Source: a virus
Reading direction: 5' to 3' (one strand)
DNA length: 47,580 nt
IMG/VR virus record: IMGVR_UViG_3300009152_000066
Location: 1 to 47,580 of that record
Positions 15,536 to 24,812 of this stretch are shown one piece after another (positions within the stretch are counted from its first letter, which is position 1; every line of letters begins with the position of its first letter). The position numbers were made by a program, and so were the translations under genes. Below the pieces are notes generated by a model. It was given only the letters and a program-made list of their open reading frames with translations. It did not search any database and had not been told where the DNA came from.

Positions 15536-17118
15536 TGATATTAAAAACACTAAGAGCGTCTAATTTTTACAGCTTTAAGGACCTAGAATTAAACTTCTCC
15601 AAATACAGGGGAATAGTTTATGTCCGAGGTATCAACCGTGATACCGGAGGTTCTAACGGATCTGGCAAGTCTTCGATATCGGAGATCACCACCTTCGCCT
15701 TGTTTGGCAAGACCATCAGGAAGTCCACTGAAGAGGCTATGGTCAACTGTGATGCCCGCAAAGGGCTGTCAGTTACCCTAGAGGTGGAGAAGCCTGGAGT
15801 CGGCCTAGCGGTCATTACGAGGACCAAGAAGCCCACCTCGCTGAACTTCCACTTGGACGGCAATGACCTAACCCAAGAGAATGCGGCGAAGACCCAGGAG
15901 CTTATTGAGACTACCCTAGGAATTAATTATAAGACCTATGTGGCCTCCATAATGTTCGGCCAGCATGTAGAGGTAGAATTCTTATCTGCCTCCGCTGAAG
16001 ACAAGAGATCCATCATAAGGAACTTCCTCAACCTGGAGAAGATGTTCCAGTATCGGGATAGGATTAAGGAACTTAAGTCTGATTACAGCAACGGATCTAA
16101 GATCTGTGATAACATTATATTAGAACTGTCTCATCAGGCTGAGAATCTTGAATCCAGATTGACTAACCTTGCACCTGTAATTTTAAATGACAATCTGGAG
16201 GACGTTCAGGCCAGACAAGATGATATCACAGCCCTGAAGCAAGAGATGACTTCCAATAAGTGGGAACTGGATATTATTCAAGGTAAAATTAATACGTTGC
16301 AGAAGGAACTTGATAAAGGTGTGTATTCCTACAGGGACGTATGCAAGACCTGTAAAGAAGTTTACACCAAGAAGCAGACTGAGAGCAACGTCAGGGGATT
16401 GCAGAAGAAGATAAATGCACTCACCAAGCAAGCTAATAAATATAATAAATTAATGCAAAAATCGGCGGAGAGGCATTCCAAGCTTAAAAATAAACTTTCA
16501 ATCAAAGATTGGATGGAACTTAAAGCCAAGCATGACGAGTATTTATCGCAGGAAAAAACGAGAAAGGACTATAATGACCTTCTCTCTAGAATATCCGCTA
16601 GAGAGGCTGAAAAGAAGTTTTGTGACGTTAATTACGATGTCATGAGATTCTGGGAAAAAGCTTTCTCAGAACAGGGAATAATTAAATATTTTATAAGAAA
16701 TATTCTAGATTATCTCAATTTTAAGACAAACGAATACCTGTCGATCCTAACTAATAATCAGTTCTCTATACTATTCAATGAAGAGCTAGAAGAGACTATA
16801 ACTAATAACCGTAGAAAGTTATCTTTTATATCTTTAAGTGGTGGAGAGAAGCGTAAGATTAATTTATCAGTTATGTTGGCTTTGCAGTCGTTGCTAACCC
16901 ATACTTCTAAGGAACAATCTAATATAATGTTTTTTGACGAGATTGCTGAGAATATGGACGAGGACGGTTGCAAGGGTATACATAACCTGCTAAAAGCTCT
17001 GAAAGCGGAAGATAAGACTATATTTTTAATTACTCATAACGCTTATCTTAAGAGCTTGTTGGACGGATGTCAGATACTAAACATACAAAAGAAAAATGGT
17101 GAGAGTGTAATACTATGA
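15535..17118 (+). CDS. 46: Recombination ATPase subunit gp46 (SbcC/Rad50-like)
   Basis: A 527-aa SMC-type ATPase (T4 gp46 is 560 aa). Walker A is GGSNGSGKSS at 38-47, the ABC signature LSGGEKRK is at 434-441, and Walker B IMFFDE is at 464-469. Between the ATPase halves runs a coiled coil (about 180-365) with a zinc hook C270-KT-C273 at its apex. It partners gp47 encoded immediately upstream. Its stop overlaps the nrdJ start (ATGA). Confidence 0.95.
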   Translation: MILKTLRASNFYSFKDLELNFSKYRGIVYVRGINRDTGGSNGSGKSSISEITTFALFGKTIRKSTEEAMVNCDARKGLSVTLEVEKPGVGLAVITRTKKPTSLNFHLDGNDLTQENAAKTQELIETTLGINYKTYVASIMFGQHVEVEFLSASAEDKRSIIRNFLNLEKMFQYRDRIKELKSDYSNGSKICDNIILELSHQAENLESRLTNLAPVILNDNLEDVQARQDDITALKQEMTSNKWELDIIQGKINTLQKELDKGVYSYRDVCKTCKEVYTKKQTESNVRGLQKKINALTKQANKYNKLMQKSAERHSKLKNKLSIKDWMELKAKHDEYLSQEKTRKDYNDLLSRISAREAEKKFCDVNYDVMRFWEKAFSEQGIIKYFIRNILDYLNFKTNEYLSILTNNQFSILFNEELEETITNNRRKLSFISLSGGEKRKINLSVMLALQSLLTHTSKEQSNIMFFDEIAENMDEDGCKGIHNLLKALKAEDKTIFLITHNAYLKSLLDGCQILNIQKKNGESVIL

Positions 17119-19013
17119 AGATTAAGCAACTTAATGAACTGGGTCAGAAGATTTTTGAACACCGTTACGCCTATCCAGGTGAGACGAAGTATAGCGACCG
17201 TTGCCGTGCAATGGCGAAGCATATCTCATCTGCTGAGAAGGATGATGAGAAGGAATTCTACGAGCGTAGATTCTTTGAGGTGCTTGCCACAGGCGACTTC
17301 GTTCCTGGTGGAAGAATCATATTCGGCTCAGGCAGACAGAAGCAAAACATGCTTAACTGCTACGTCCTTGAGCCAGAGGATAGCGTAGATTCAATCGGCA
17401 AGGTTATTGCCGATATGTATAAGATCTCTTGCGCTGGTGGTGGTATTGGATTTAACTTTAGCAAGATCCGTCCAAAGGGTGATGATATTCAGAATATCAA
17501 GAATTCTGCTCCAGGTGCCGTATCGGTCATGCAGATGATCAACGAGATCGGTAATCATGTCCGCGCAGGCAAGAACCGTAGAACTGCTCTCATGGCTGAG
17601 TTGAATGTTACTCATCCAGATATCATTGAATTCCTTCACGTTAAGTTGGATCTTGGTCAGCTTACTAACTTCAATATTTCAGTAGCTATTACTGACAGAT
17701 TCATTGAAGCTTGTGAGAACAACGAAGATTGGTATTTCACGTTTAACAACCGTAAGTATCACACTTACGAGATGACCCGCGTAAGCCCTAAGGGTGAGCG
17801 TGAACAAGTTACTAGCATTGGTCTTGATGAGAATGATGCTATTGAGCGTGTAAAGCTTCACAACCTTAAGAACTATGGTGATACGTTTGAGAACGCATTC
17901 CGTAAGGACATGAAGGCTAAAGAGTTGTGGGATCGAATCTGGGAGAACTCAGTTAAGTCTGGTGATCCTGGTATCTTCAACATTGACCTAGCTAACAATT
18001 ACACCAACGTATCCTACTTTGAGCGTATGAATGCTACGAACCCATGTGGCGAGATTACGCTTCCACCATACGGCAACTGCTGCCTTGGTAACATTAACCT
18101 TGCAAACATGGTTGATGACGAAACTGGTGAATTTGACTGGAAGCGTCTTGCACAAGTGGTGCGTGTTGGGGTAAGATTCTTGGACAACGTGCTTACCGTA
18201 AACCACTACCCAATTCCTGAGTGCAACGAGGTAGGTCAGCGTTCCCGCCGTATCGGCCTTGGCGTTATGGGCATGCATTACATGCTCATCAAGGCAGGAA
18301 TCAAGTATGGTTCCGAGAAGTGCCTTGAGTTCTTGGATCGTTTGTTCACCACCATTCGTGATGAAGCTTACAAGGCTTCGGTATACCTCGCTCGGGATAA
18401 GAAGCCATTCCCTGCGTTTAATGCAAGACTCTTCCTGCAAGAAAACTTTGCGAAGACTTTGCCAGCTAGAATCCGTATGATGATCCGCGAGCATGGTATC
18501 CGTAATGCCGTAATGCTTACCGTTCCTCCAACTGGAACGATCTCCATGGTGCATGGTGTATCTAGCGGCATCGAGCCAATCTTTGCAGCTATGTATAAGC
18601 GTCGTTATCGTGTCGCCAATACGTGGGCCGAGGAAGTTGTTCTCGATCCATTGTTCAAGGAATACATTGAAAAGGGTAAGAATCTAGATTTGTTCTTAGG
18701 TGCTTATGATGTAACTCCTGAAGAGCATATTAAGGTTCAAGCCACAATTCAGCGTTACATTGATAATGCGATCAGCAAGACCATCAATCTGCCAGAGTCA
18801 TCGAAGTGGGAAGATATCGCTCAGGTAGCTCTTCAATACGCACCTTATCTCAAGGGACTTACGGTATACCGCGCTGGATCTAAGGGCATGGAGCCACTCC
18901 AGGCAATTCCATTGACTCAAGAGAATATAGCACAGTATGCCAAGCCAGCGAACGCTGCTGAGACTGCATCGGCAGAGGTTTGTAGAATTGGAGATAATTC
19001 CTGCGGGAGCTAA
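17115..19013 (+). CDS. nrdJ: Class II (B12-dependent) ribonucleoside reductase
   Basis: A 632-aa protein that reduces ribonucleotides to deoxyribonucleotides with adenosylcobalamin. It shows CAGGGIGFNFSKIRPKG, the active-site NPCGE (N309, C311, E313), a redox Cys at C82 paired with C322 or C323, PPTGTISM, and SKTINLP typical of NrdJ. It ends in a short Cys tail (VCRIGDNSCGS) expected to re-reduce the active site. No NrdB or NrdG partner is nearby, in line with a single-chain class II enzyme. T4 uses class I NrdAB. The host must therefore make or import B12. It overlaps gp46 by ATGA. Confidence 0.88.
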   Translation: MKIKQLNELGQKIFEHRYAYPGETKYSDRCRAMAKHISSAEKDDEKEFYERRFFEVLATGDFVPGGRIIFGSGRQKQNMLNCYVLEPEDSVDSIGKVIADMYKISCAGGGIGFNFSKIRPKGDDIQNIKNSAPGAVSVMQMINEIGNHVRAGKNRRTALMAELNVTHPDIIEFLHVKLDLGQLTNFNISVAITDRFIEACENNEDWYFTFNNRKYHTYEMTRVSPKGEREQVTSIGLDENDAIERVKLHNLKNYGDTFENAFRKDMKAKELWDRIWENSVKSGDPGIFNIDLANNYTNVSYFERMNATNPCGEITLPPYGNCCLGNINLANMVDDETGEFDWKRLAQVVRVGVRFLDNVLTVNHYPIPECNEVGQRSRRIGLGVMGMHYMLIKAGIKYGSEKCLEFLDRLFTTIRDEAYKASVYLARDKKPFPAFNARLFLQENFAKTLPARIRMMIREHGIRNAVMLTVPPTGTISMVHGVSSGIEPIFAAMYKRRYRVANTWAEEVVLDPLFKEYIEKGKNLDLFLGAYDVTPEEHIKVQATIQRYIDNAISKTINLPESSKWEDIAQVALQYAPYLKGLTVYRAGSKGMEPLQAIPLTQENIAQYAKPANAAETASAEVCRIGDNSCGS

Positions 19014-19014
19014 T

Positions 19015-19578
19015 ATGCCATCTTACACCATAAAGTATGAAAAGGGAGAGAGAGTAATTTACGAAGACGGTCGTAAACTATCTCCCAAAGAAGTTAAAGC
19101 TTACGATAAAGAAAAAGAAGATCGTGCTAAGGATATTACCATGATTTGTAACAATTGTGGTAAGCATGGATACTCTCTTGCAAAAAAGAATGGGGAGCCT
19201 AGAAAGAAGATGTGTCCCGAGTGCGGTGAGCAGATGGTTCAACACTTCTCTATTCTCGTAAAGAAGGATGAATCTCAAGTCCGTCGAAAGACTGAAAGAT
19301 ACAATCATTATGGAATGGATAAGGATCAAGCTGAATCTTTCTATAAGACATCTTTGGAAAGATCTCAGCGAGCCATAGACGGAGTAGGGGGAGCCTCCCA
19401 CTATAAAGCTGTAACCCCAGATATGGATTACATGGTTAAAAATGGTTTAGCTAAACCAATGTCTGACACAGAGGTAAGAAAAGCACAAGAAGCTAGAAAA
19501 GACATGGTTGTAAAGCACGTAGGAAACAAGAAAAAATTTAAAGTAGGTCGTTCAAACAATTCACAATCATCAAAATGA
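19015..19578 (+). CDS. Zinc-ribbon protein upstream of helicase
   Basis: A 187-aa protein from ATG 19015, which has GGGAGC just upstream; the frame is open further 5' inside nrdJ, but that is not used. Residues 44-74 contain ICNNCGKHG and MCPECGEQM, a CxxC...CxxC zinc ribbon. The rest is basic and charged, with a Lys/Asn/Ser-rich tail. It overlaps the helicase gene by ATGA. It may bind DNA or the replisome, for example as a helicase accessory, but that is inferred from position. Confidence 0.8.
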   Translation: MPSYTIKYEKGERVIYEDGRKLSPKEVKAYDKEKEDRAKDITMICNNCGKHGYSLAKKNGEPRKKMCPECGEQMVQHFSILVKKDESQVRRKTERYNHYGMDKDQAESFYKTSLERSQRAIDGVGGASHYKAVTPDMDYMVKNGLAKPMSDTEVRKAQEARKDMVVKHVGNKKKFKVGRSNNSQSSK

Positions 19579-20894
19579 GTTATTCATTCTCAGATAACAT
19601 TCAGCGTGGTATTCTTTATCTTATCAAGCATGATCGGGATTTCTACTCTCAGATTGTAGGGCTAATCAAGCCTGAATACTTTGAGTTCCCATCTTACTCG
19701 TTCATCTTTGATCGCATTAAAGGTTACTACGATAAGTATAAGACTATCCCACCTGATGACATTCTTCTTGAGGATATCAAGAAGAGCATTCCCAAGGGCC
19801 AAGACTTCTCAGATTACGAGGATGACATTCTTCAGATCAATAACATTGATCAGTCTGTCCTCGACAATCGTGAGTTCGTTCTTGATCTAGTAGAGGACTA
19901 CGCGAAGAAGCAAGCCATTTCTCATGCAATCAAGGAAAGCGTTCTTCTGCTCAAGGAGAATCGTATTGCCGAGATCGAAGAGAAGGTGCGTCAGGCAATG
20001 CTCGTTTGCCGTGAGGTCAATGTAGGTCAAATCTACTTTGATGACGTTGATGCCCGTTTCCACCGCCAATTCGACAATAAGGACAAGAAGCGGTTCAAGA
20101 CAGTGTTCAATACTCACAACGAGTTCCTAGACGGCGGCTTGAGTGCCAAGGAGCTTGCAATGGTCATCGCTCCCCCTGGCGTAGGAAAGTCGCTATACCT
20201 CGTCAATCAGGGTGTTGCTGCCATCAAGGAGAATAAGAAGGTTCTTTATATCTCACTAGAGATGGCTGAGGATAAGATTGCTCAGAGATTCGATGCCATT
20301 CTAACCATGGTCCCCACTACTAGGCTTAAGGAGATCTCCTCCCTGCCCACGGTGAAGGATCGTCTCACGAAGGTGAAGGCTAAGTATGCAGATTCAAGAC
20401 TCATCATTAAAGAGTTCCCAACGGGGCAACTCACGGTTAATCAGATTCGGGCACTACTTGTTCAGCTTAAGCTGCACCATGATTTCGTTCCCGATATACT
20501 TATTGTTGACTATCTTGAGCTTCTGCGCCCTAATCGTGTCATTGACGCTGAGTATCAGGCTCAGGAGAGAATCGCTCAGGAACTTCGCGGCCTCGCCATG
20601 GAAAACAATATCCTCGTTTGGACGGCAACTCAAACAAACCGTCAGGGGAAGAAGGTAGCCACTATTACCGACGCAGAGCTTGGTGATAGCTATGGCAAGA
20701 TTCGCCCTGCCGATTGGGCTATCTCCCTCAACCAGACGCAGGAAGAATACGACAAGGGCAGAATGCGTGTATACGTCGTAAAGGCCAGAGACTCCAAGCA
20801 GCACTACACTATCCATGGTGCGGTTAACTATACTAACCTTACAATGGAAGAGATGAGTGCAGAGGAAGCTCAGGCTCAGGATGCTAGCGAATAA
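19575..20894 (+). CDS. 41: Replicative DNA helicase (T4 gp41 / DnaB-like)
   Basis: A 439-aa protein (T4 gp41 is 475 aa). It has an N-terminal helical DnaB domain (1-150) and a RecA-like core with Walker A APPGVGKS (199-206), SLEM (227-230), and Walker B ILIVDYLELL (D312). It unwinds DNA 5' to 3' at the fork as a hexamer. The acidic end is rich in Glu/Ala. It lies in a tight run with nrdJ and the zinc-ribbon gene. No gp61 primase was found in this window. Confidence 0.93.
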   Translation: MSYSFSDNIQRGILYLIKHDRDFYSQIVGLIKPEYFEFPSYSFIFDRIKGYYDKYKTIPPDDILLEDIKKSIPKGQDFSDYEDDILQINNIDQSVLDNREFVLDLVEDYAKKQAISHAIKESVLLLKENRIAEIEEKVRQAMLVCREVNVGQIYFDDVDARFHRQFDNKDKKRFKTVFNTHNEFLDGGLSAKELAMVIAPPGVGKSLYLVNQGVAAIKENKKVLYISLEMAEDKIAQRFDAILTMVPTTRLKEISSLPTVKDRLTKVKAKYADSRLIIKEFPTGQLTVNQIRALLVQLKLHHDFVPDILIVDYLELLRPNRVIDAEYQAQERIAQELRGLAMENNILVWTATQTNRQGKKVATITDAELGDSYGKIRPADWAISLNQTQEEYDKGRMRVYVVKARDSKQHYTIHGAVNYTNLTMEEMSAEEAQAQDASE

Positions 20895-20918
20895 AAGTTA
20901 ATATTTAATCACATCTGC

Positions 20919-20924
20919 TATAAT
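20919..20924 (+). promoter_or_regulatory. Extended -10 promoter 5 nt before a start codon
   Basis: TGCTATAAT is an extended -10 element. Five bases (ACAGT) separate TATAAT from the ATG at 20930, and no Shine-Dalgarno is present, so a leaderless transcript is likely if it is used. Confidence 0.55.
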
Positions 20925-20929
20925 ACAGT

Positions 20930-21376
20930 ATGCGATTTTATCCAAAAGAAAACTTAAGCAAGCTAGATCCTGAAGCTTATTTTGAATTAACTCAGGAACT
21001 GTCTCAGATCGACAAGAATGATATAGTTTCTGAGTTAACTAAGCATCCTTCCATCTATTCGTATTATAACGGGCTGATGATCATGCAGAAGGGTAAGCTG
21101 GACAGATTAAATAATAATCTGTTGCATTTTTACTCTTCTGTTCGTAAGGATGAATCCGAGAATAACCGATCCAAGGGTGGAAAGGCTACTGCGGTATACT
21201 TGGACGATTTCGTTAATTCCAATAGTGAATACTTAGATTTTAAAAATAAAATTCAAGAGGAAGAGCAGATCTACTTGCTTTTGAAGTCGGTTTGTATTAT
21301 GCTAGATCACAAGAAGGACATGTTGATTCAGCTTAGTGCGAACCTCAGATCCGAGACAAAACTTTACAACCATTAA
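20930..21376 (+). CDS. Possible recombination mediator (UvsY-like)
   Basis: A 148-aa all-helical protein (T4 UvsY is 137 aa). The pattern ELTKHPSIYSYYNGLMIMQ, a basic linker with GGKATAVYLD, and DHKKDMLIQLSANLR resembles proteins annotated as UvsY-like mediators that load recombinase onto SSB-coated DNA. It is encoded 15 bases before the gp32-type SSB, a fitting partner. UvsX itself is at 37669. The match is by pattern only and is weak. Confidence 0.45.
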   Translation: MRFYPKENLSKLDPEAYFELTQELSQIDKNDIVSELTKHPSIYSYYNGLMIMQKGKLDRLNNNLLHFYSSVRKDESENNRSKGGKATAVYLDDFVNSNSEYLDFKNKIQEEEQIYLLLKSVCIMLDHKKDMLIQLSANLRSETKLYNH

Positions 21377-21391
21377 AAATAGAGAAAAATC

Positions 21392-22216
21392 ATGAATTTG
21401 AATGAATTGCGTAAGAAGCACGAAGAACTCCTCAAGGGTGGTCAGCAGAAGTCTAGCTCCGGTGCTAGTCTGGACAACTACTTGAAGGTCGAGCCTGGGA
21501 AGAACATCATTCGCATCCTTCCTTGGAAGGATGATTCGAAGCAGTTCTTCTCGGAAGCTGTCATCCATCGGTATGAGTCCGAGGAGGGCCGCATCCAGAA
21601 TTACTACTGCCGCAAGACTCAGAACGAATCGTGCCCTATGTGCGATTTCTACTTTGAACTGTGGAAGATGCACAAGGAGCTTGGCCTCCCACCGAAGACC
21701 AAGAGCAAGTTCGGTGATCTTGCAACCAAGATCAAGGGAACCCCACGCTACTACTTGAACGTGGTGGATCGTCGTTTCCAAGAGGCTAACCCAGATGATA
21801 CGACGGGTGCCGTTAAGATTCTTAGCACTGGTCAGAAGGTGTTCAAGAAGATTATGGATGGCATCTTCAATCCAGACTACCTGGACGAAAACGATCCAGA
21901 TAACACCAATGTTCTTTCGATCAAGAAGGGTAACGACTTCGTTCTTGAGCTTGGCAAGAGTGGTGAGTTCAATAACTACGATCAAAGCACGTTCCGTATC
22001 AAGAAGACCCCTGCGGGTAATGACCGCGAGGTTCGGGCTTGGATGGAGTCGATGCACGACATTCATGGTCTTATCAAGATCGGAGACTATGATGAAGGTA
22101 AGAAGCTTGTAGACATGCTTCGTGTTAATGTTGATGGTGCAAGAGGTCCTCAGAGAAACACTGACGAGGATGATGATCTTGGAGAGAAGAGATTTAATAA
22201 GGAGTTGAAGGTATGA
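21392..22216 (+). CDS. 32: Single-stranded DNA-binding protein (T4 gp32-like)
   Basis: A 274-aa protein (T4 gp32 is 301 aa). The basic N-terminus (MNLNELRKKHEELLK) fits the cooperativity domain. The zinc site H59-x13-C73-x7-C81-x2-C84 matches the His-Cys3 arrangement of gp32. The C-terminus is acidic (DEDDDLGEK), as needed to contact partner proteins. It protects ssDNA and organises helicase, polymerase and recombinase. It is followed in an ATGA overlap by a lipoprotein gene. Confidence 0.93.
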   Translation: MNLNELRKKHEELLKGGQQKSSSGASLDNYLKVEPGKNIIRILPWKDDSKQFFSEAVIHRYESEEGRIQNYYCRKTQNESCPMCDFYFELWKMHKELGLPPKTKSKFGDLATKIKGTPRYYLNVVDRRFQEANPDDTTGAVKILSTGQKVFKKIMDGIFNPDYLDENDPDNTNVLSIKKGNDFVLELGKSGEFNNYDQSTFRIKKTPAGNDREVRAWMESMHDIHGLIKIGDYDEGKKLVDMLRVNVDGARGPQRNTDEDDDLGEKRFNKELKV

Positions 22217-22743
22217 AGAACTTGTTGTTAGCTAGTTTGTTGTTGTTCGTCCCAGCATGTGTTTCGAATGATTCACTTGATGGGCTCAATATGACCACTT
22301 CTGATTACTTGATTGACCCTCCCGGTCTAGCAAGTGCAGATGTGACTGTTATCCCAAAGCAGGCATTCCCGCCAGAGGTGGCGGAGAGTGAAAAGTTTAA
22401 GGGTAAGGAAATTGTAATTGCCCCAGATAGCCTAGTTAAGGCTGGGGCACCAAAGATTGATTTTGTAATTAAGGAAGAAGAGGGCGGACTTGCTCTTTGG
22501 TTCCTTGAGGTGGGATCATTTCTCGCTGGTGTCGGAGCTACGTTTATCCCTCAGTTGGCTCTATTGGAGGCTCTTCTCGCAATGTTGTCACGCAGAAAGC
22601 GTCAGCACTATGCAGATGCGGCGAGAGCCATTCTACCGTCTAACGGTAGCGTAGACCTGAAGGATGCGCTGATTAGCGTATTGAAGGCTCTAGGTGTAAG
22701 GCACACGAAGGTAGAACCTCCTGCCCCACCTCCTCAAGCTTGA
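22213..22743 (+). CDS. Predicted membrane lipoprotein
   Basis: A 176-aa protein not recognised. MKNLLLASLLLFVPAC is a lipoprotein signal peptide with lipobox V-P-A-C16; the Pro is unusual. About residues 92-124 form a long hydrophobic segment, followed by RRKRQ (127-131), suggesting a periplasmic N-terminus, one membrane pass and a cytoplasmic C-terminus. The end is Pro-rich. It is co-transcribed with the SSB and closed by a strong terminator. Candidates are superinfection exclusion or lysis control; neither is proven. It does not look like a standard o-spanin, because of the internal membrane segment. Confidence 0.75.
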   Translation: MKNLLLASLLLFVPACVSNDSLDGLNMTTSDYLIDPPGLASADVTVIPKQAFPPEVAESEKFKGKEIVIAPDSLVKAGAPKIDFVIKEEEGGLALWFLEVGSFLAGVGATFIPQLALLEALLAMLSRRKRQHYADAARAILPSNGSVDLKDALISVLKALGVRHTKVEPPAPPPQA

Positions 22744-22772
22744 TGCTTGAGCGTCTGAAAACTTAAAGTTTT

Positions 22773-22808
22773 CCCCCTGTAATGAAAAATGTTACAGGGG
22801 GTTTTTTT
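22773..22808 (+). terminator. Strong Rho-independent terminator
   Basis: A 10-bp perfect stem CCCCCTGTAA / TTACAGGGGG with a 9-base loop is followed by seven T. It ends the replication operon and isolates the glycan cluster. Confidence 0.95.
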
Positions 22809-22818
22809 ATTTTTAGGC

Positions 22819-22824
22819 TATAAT
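22819..22824 (+). promoter_or_regulatory. Putative -10 box heading the glycan cluster
   Basis: TATAAT, preceded by GGC, lies directly after the terminator and 7 bases before the ATG at 22832. There is no Shine-Dalgarno between them. Confidence 0.5.
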
Positions 22825-22831
22825 ATCTGAT

Positions 22832-24019
22832 ATGTTCGACGGCAAGAAATTAAAGATATTAGTTGTAAATCCTAATCAGGGCGGATGTGCATACTACCGA
22901 AGTCTAATGCCCTATCAAAAACTTCAGGAGCTTTATCCTGATTTAGTAGATATTAAGTTTGATGATAATCCATTAAGACTTAACTTACAAACAGGTAAGT
23001 TTGAATACGCTGGCGCAGAAGAGGGTGAACCCCCACCAGACATGAAGTGGGCTCATGTTGTATTAGTTAACAACATAAGTAATTTCGGGGGACCTTACAC
23101 AGCTAAGGTTCAAGAAATGGCTCATAAAGCCGGGAAGTTTGTTCACTTTGACACGGATGATCTCTTAACAGAGCTTTATGAAGAGCATCATTTAATTGAT
23201 GTATATAAAAATCAAGGTCTTAGCGAACTTACCAAGCACCTATATTATAACTCGCATCTAGTTACTGTAACTCAGACTAAGTTTGCGGAGCGTATAAAGC
23301 CGTTTTGCCGAGGTATTTTGGCGATAGTGAAGAACGCCATAGACTACAGGCTTCCTGGATGGAATCACCCTCGTAGCCGTTCAAAAGCCGTTAGAATAGG
23401 TTGGGCGGGAGGTATTCACCACAACCCAGATGTAAAGATATTCTCGTCTGTTCCTCACTTAGTGAATCAAAAGATTGGGAGAGAGAATGTGTTTTGGGAC
23501 TTTTATGGTATGCCACCCCCACCTAAGGATGATAAGGAGAAGAAGGATTGGCAAAATCAAGTTTGGCATTTCTACAAGGCTGAACTCTTAAAGGGATTTA
23601 AAGGGCAAAGAAATTGGAATACGCATTACGCTGTCGGTCCCGCTGATTATGGAGTATTCTACGCTAATATGGATGTAGCTATTGCCCCTCTGCAAATGAA
23701 TGCATTTAATGACAGCAAGTCGGATATTAAGGTAGCTGAGGCAGGAAGATATAAAGTTCCTATAGTTGCCTCTAATATCGGATGCTACAGTGACGTTATC
23801 AAAAATGGACAGACTGGATATCTGATTGACCCAGAAGCTCCTAAATCAGAGTGGGTTAGAATACTTTCTAAGCTAGTAAAGGATCATAATCACAGGAAGG
23901 AACTAGGAGAAAACCTTCATAAAATAACTGAAGAGTTATTTGATATAAATAAGGTTGTTAAACACAGATTAGACATCTACGAGAAATGCTTTGAAGCTTT
24001 AAATTATAAATTAGATTAA
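22832..24019 (+). CDS. Glycosyltransferase, GT-B fold (GT4-like)
   Basis: A 395-aa protein. The N-terminus (KKLKILVVNPNQGGCAYYR) is an opening Rossmann strand. The C-terminal domain has the GT4 pattern: MDVAIAPLQMNAFNDSKSD, then KVAEAGRYKVPIVASNIG and NGQTGYLIDP, where the donor nucleotide-sugar binds. The sugar cannot be told. It heads the glycan cluster right after a terminator and TATAAT box. Its codon use is less AT-rich than the genes that follow, so it may have an older history in the phage. Confidence 0.82.
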   Translation: MFDGKKLKILVVNPNQGGCAYYRSLMPYQKLQELYPDLVDIKFDDNPLRLNLQTGKFEYAGAEEGEPPPDMKWAHVVLVNNISNFGGPYTAKVQEMAHKAGKFVHFDTDDLLTELYEEHHLIDVYKNQGLSELTKHLYYNSHLVTVTQTKFAERIKPFCRGILAIVKNAIDYRLPGWNHPRSRSKAVRIGWAGGIHHNPDVKIFSSVPHLVNQKIGRENVFWDFYGMPPPPKDDKEKKDWQNQVWHFYKAELLKGFKGQRNWNTHYAVGPADYGVFYANMDVAIAPLQMNAFNDSKSDIKVAEAGRYKVPIVASNIGCYSDVIKNGQTGYLIDPEAPKSEWVRILSKLVKDHNHRKELGENLHKITEELFDINKVVKHRLDIYEKCFEALNYKLD

Positions 24020-24020
24020 C

Positions 24021-24812
24021 ATGATAAAGATAGTAACAGGGTTTTCTGGGCCTGGAGGGTCCACCGTTGCGTTAGCAAATTTATGTAATTTATTTAATTC
24101 TACGGGTAATGAGTGTGAATTTTATGGTCCAACAGATTGGGTTAAAAAAATATTAAAAACAGATTGTTACCGAGAATTAAAAACTACAAGATTTTTTAGT
24201 AATGATAAAATAATTTATCATTTTTTAAATTTAACAATGAGGCCAAATGTTGATAAATTTATACTGTCATGTCATGAAACAAATGTTTTTGAACTAAGAA
24301 AGATTCCTAACTTGGCATATGATAAAATTCATTTTGTTTCTAACTTTCAAAAGAATTGGCAAGGATTTGAGGGAGTTGTAATTCCAAATATAATACCCAA
24401 ATACAACAGATCAGTTAAGAAAAACTACGAGAGAGTTGCGGGTATCATTGGAAGTTTGGATGCTCACAAAAGAACTCATTTATCAATTTTAAGAGCTAAA
24501 CAAGATCCAACCGTGTCCAAAATAGAGTTGTGGGGCCAAATAACCCAACCTGATTATTTTTGGCATGAAGTAGCTCCATTGCTAAATGAGAACATTTCGT
24601 ATCATGGATTTACAGACAATATGCAAAAGGTCTATGATAGGTTAGATGTTGTCTACTCATCTTCTCAAAGAGAGTGTCTCCCCATGATCCAAGGGGAATG
24701 TCTTTACCTTGGCCTCCCGTTCAATGGGTTACCAGAAAATATGAGAACAACTGATGATTACATTTTTGATGACAATGTAATATTAAACAAATGGAAAGAA
24801 TTATTGTCTTAA
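24021..24812 (+). CDS. Glycosyltransferase, short GT-B (GT4-like)
   Basis: A 263-aa protein. It shows FSGPGGSTVALANL at the N-terminus, a central linker with VAGIIGSLDAHKRTHL, and a C-terminal YSSSQRECLPMIQGECLYLGLP that resembles the donor-binding loop of GT4 enzymes. It is shorter than usual (350-400 aa), so one subdomain may be reduced. It starts one base after the preceding stop. Substrate unknown. Confidence 0.65.
   Translation: MIKIVTGFSGPGGSTVALANLCNLFNSTGNECEFYGPTDWVKKILKTDCYRELKTTRFFSNDKIIYHFLNLTMRPNVDKFILSCHETNVFELRKIPNLAYDKIHFVSNFQKNWQGFEGVVIPNIIPKYNRSVKKNYERVAGIIGSLDAHKRTHLSILRAKQDPTVSKIELWGQITQPDYFWHEVAPLLNENISYHGFTDNMQKVYDRLDVVYSSSQRECLPMIQGECLYLGLPFNGLPENMRTTDDYIFDDNVILNKWKELLS

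Noticed and set aside
17988-18554. 188-aa minus-strand ORF
   Set aside because: Antisense to the nrdJ catalytic region; the plus strand has clear NrdJ motifs.
21302-22066. 254-aa ORF on the minus strand
   Set aside because: It lies wholly antisense to the SSB and the end of the UvsY-like gene, with no motif or ribosome site. It is a shadow of strong codon bias.
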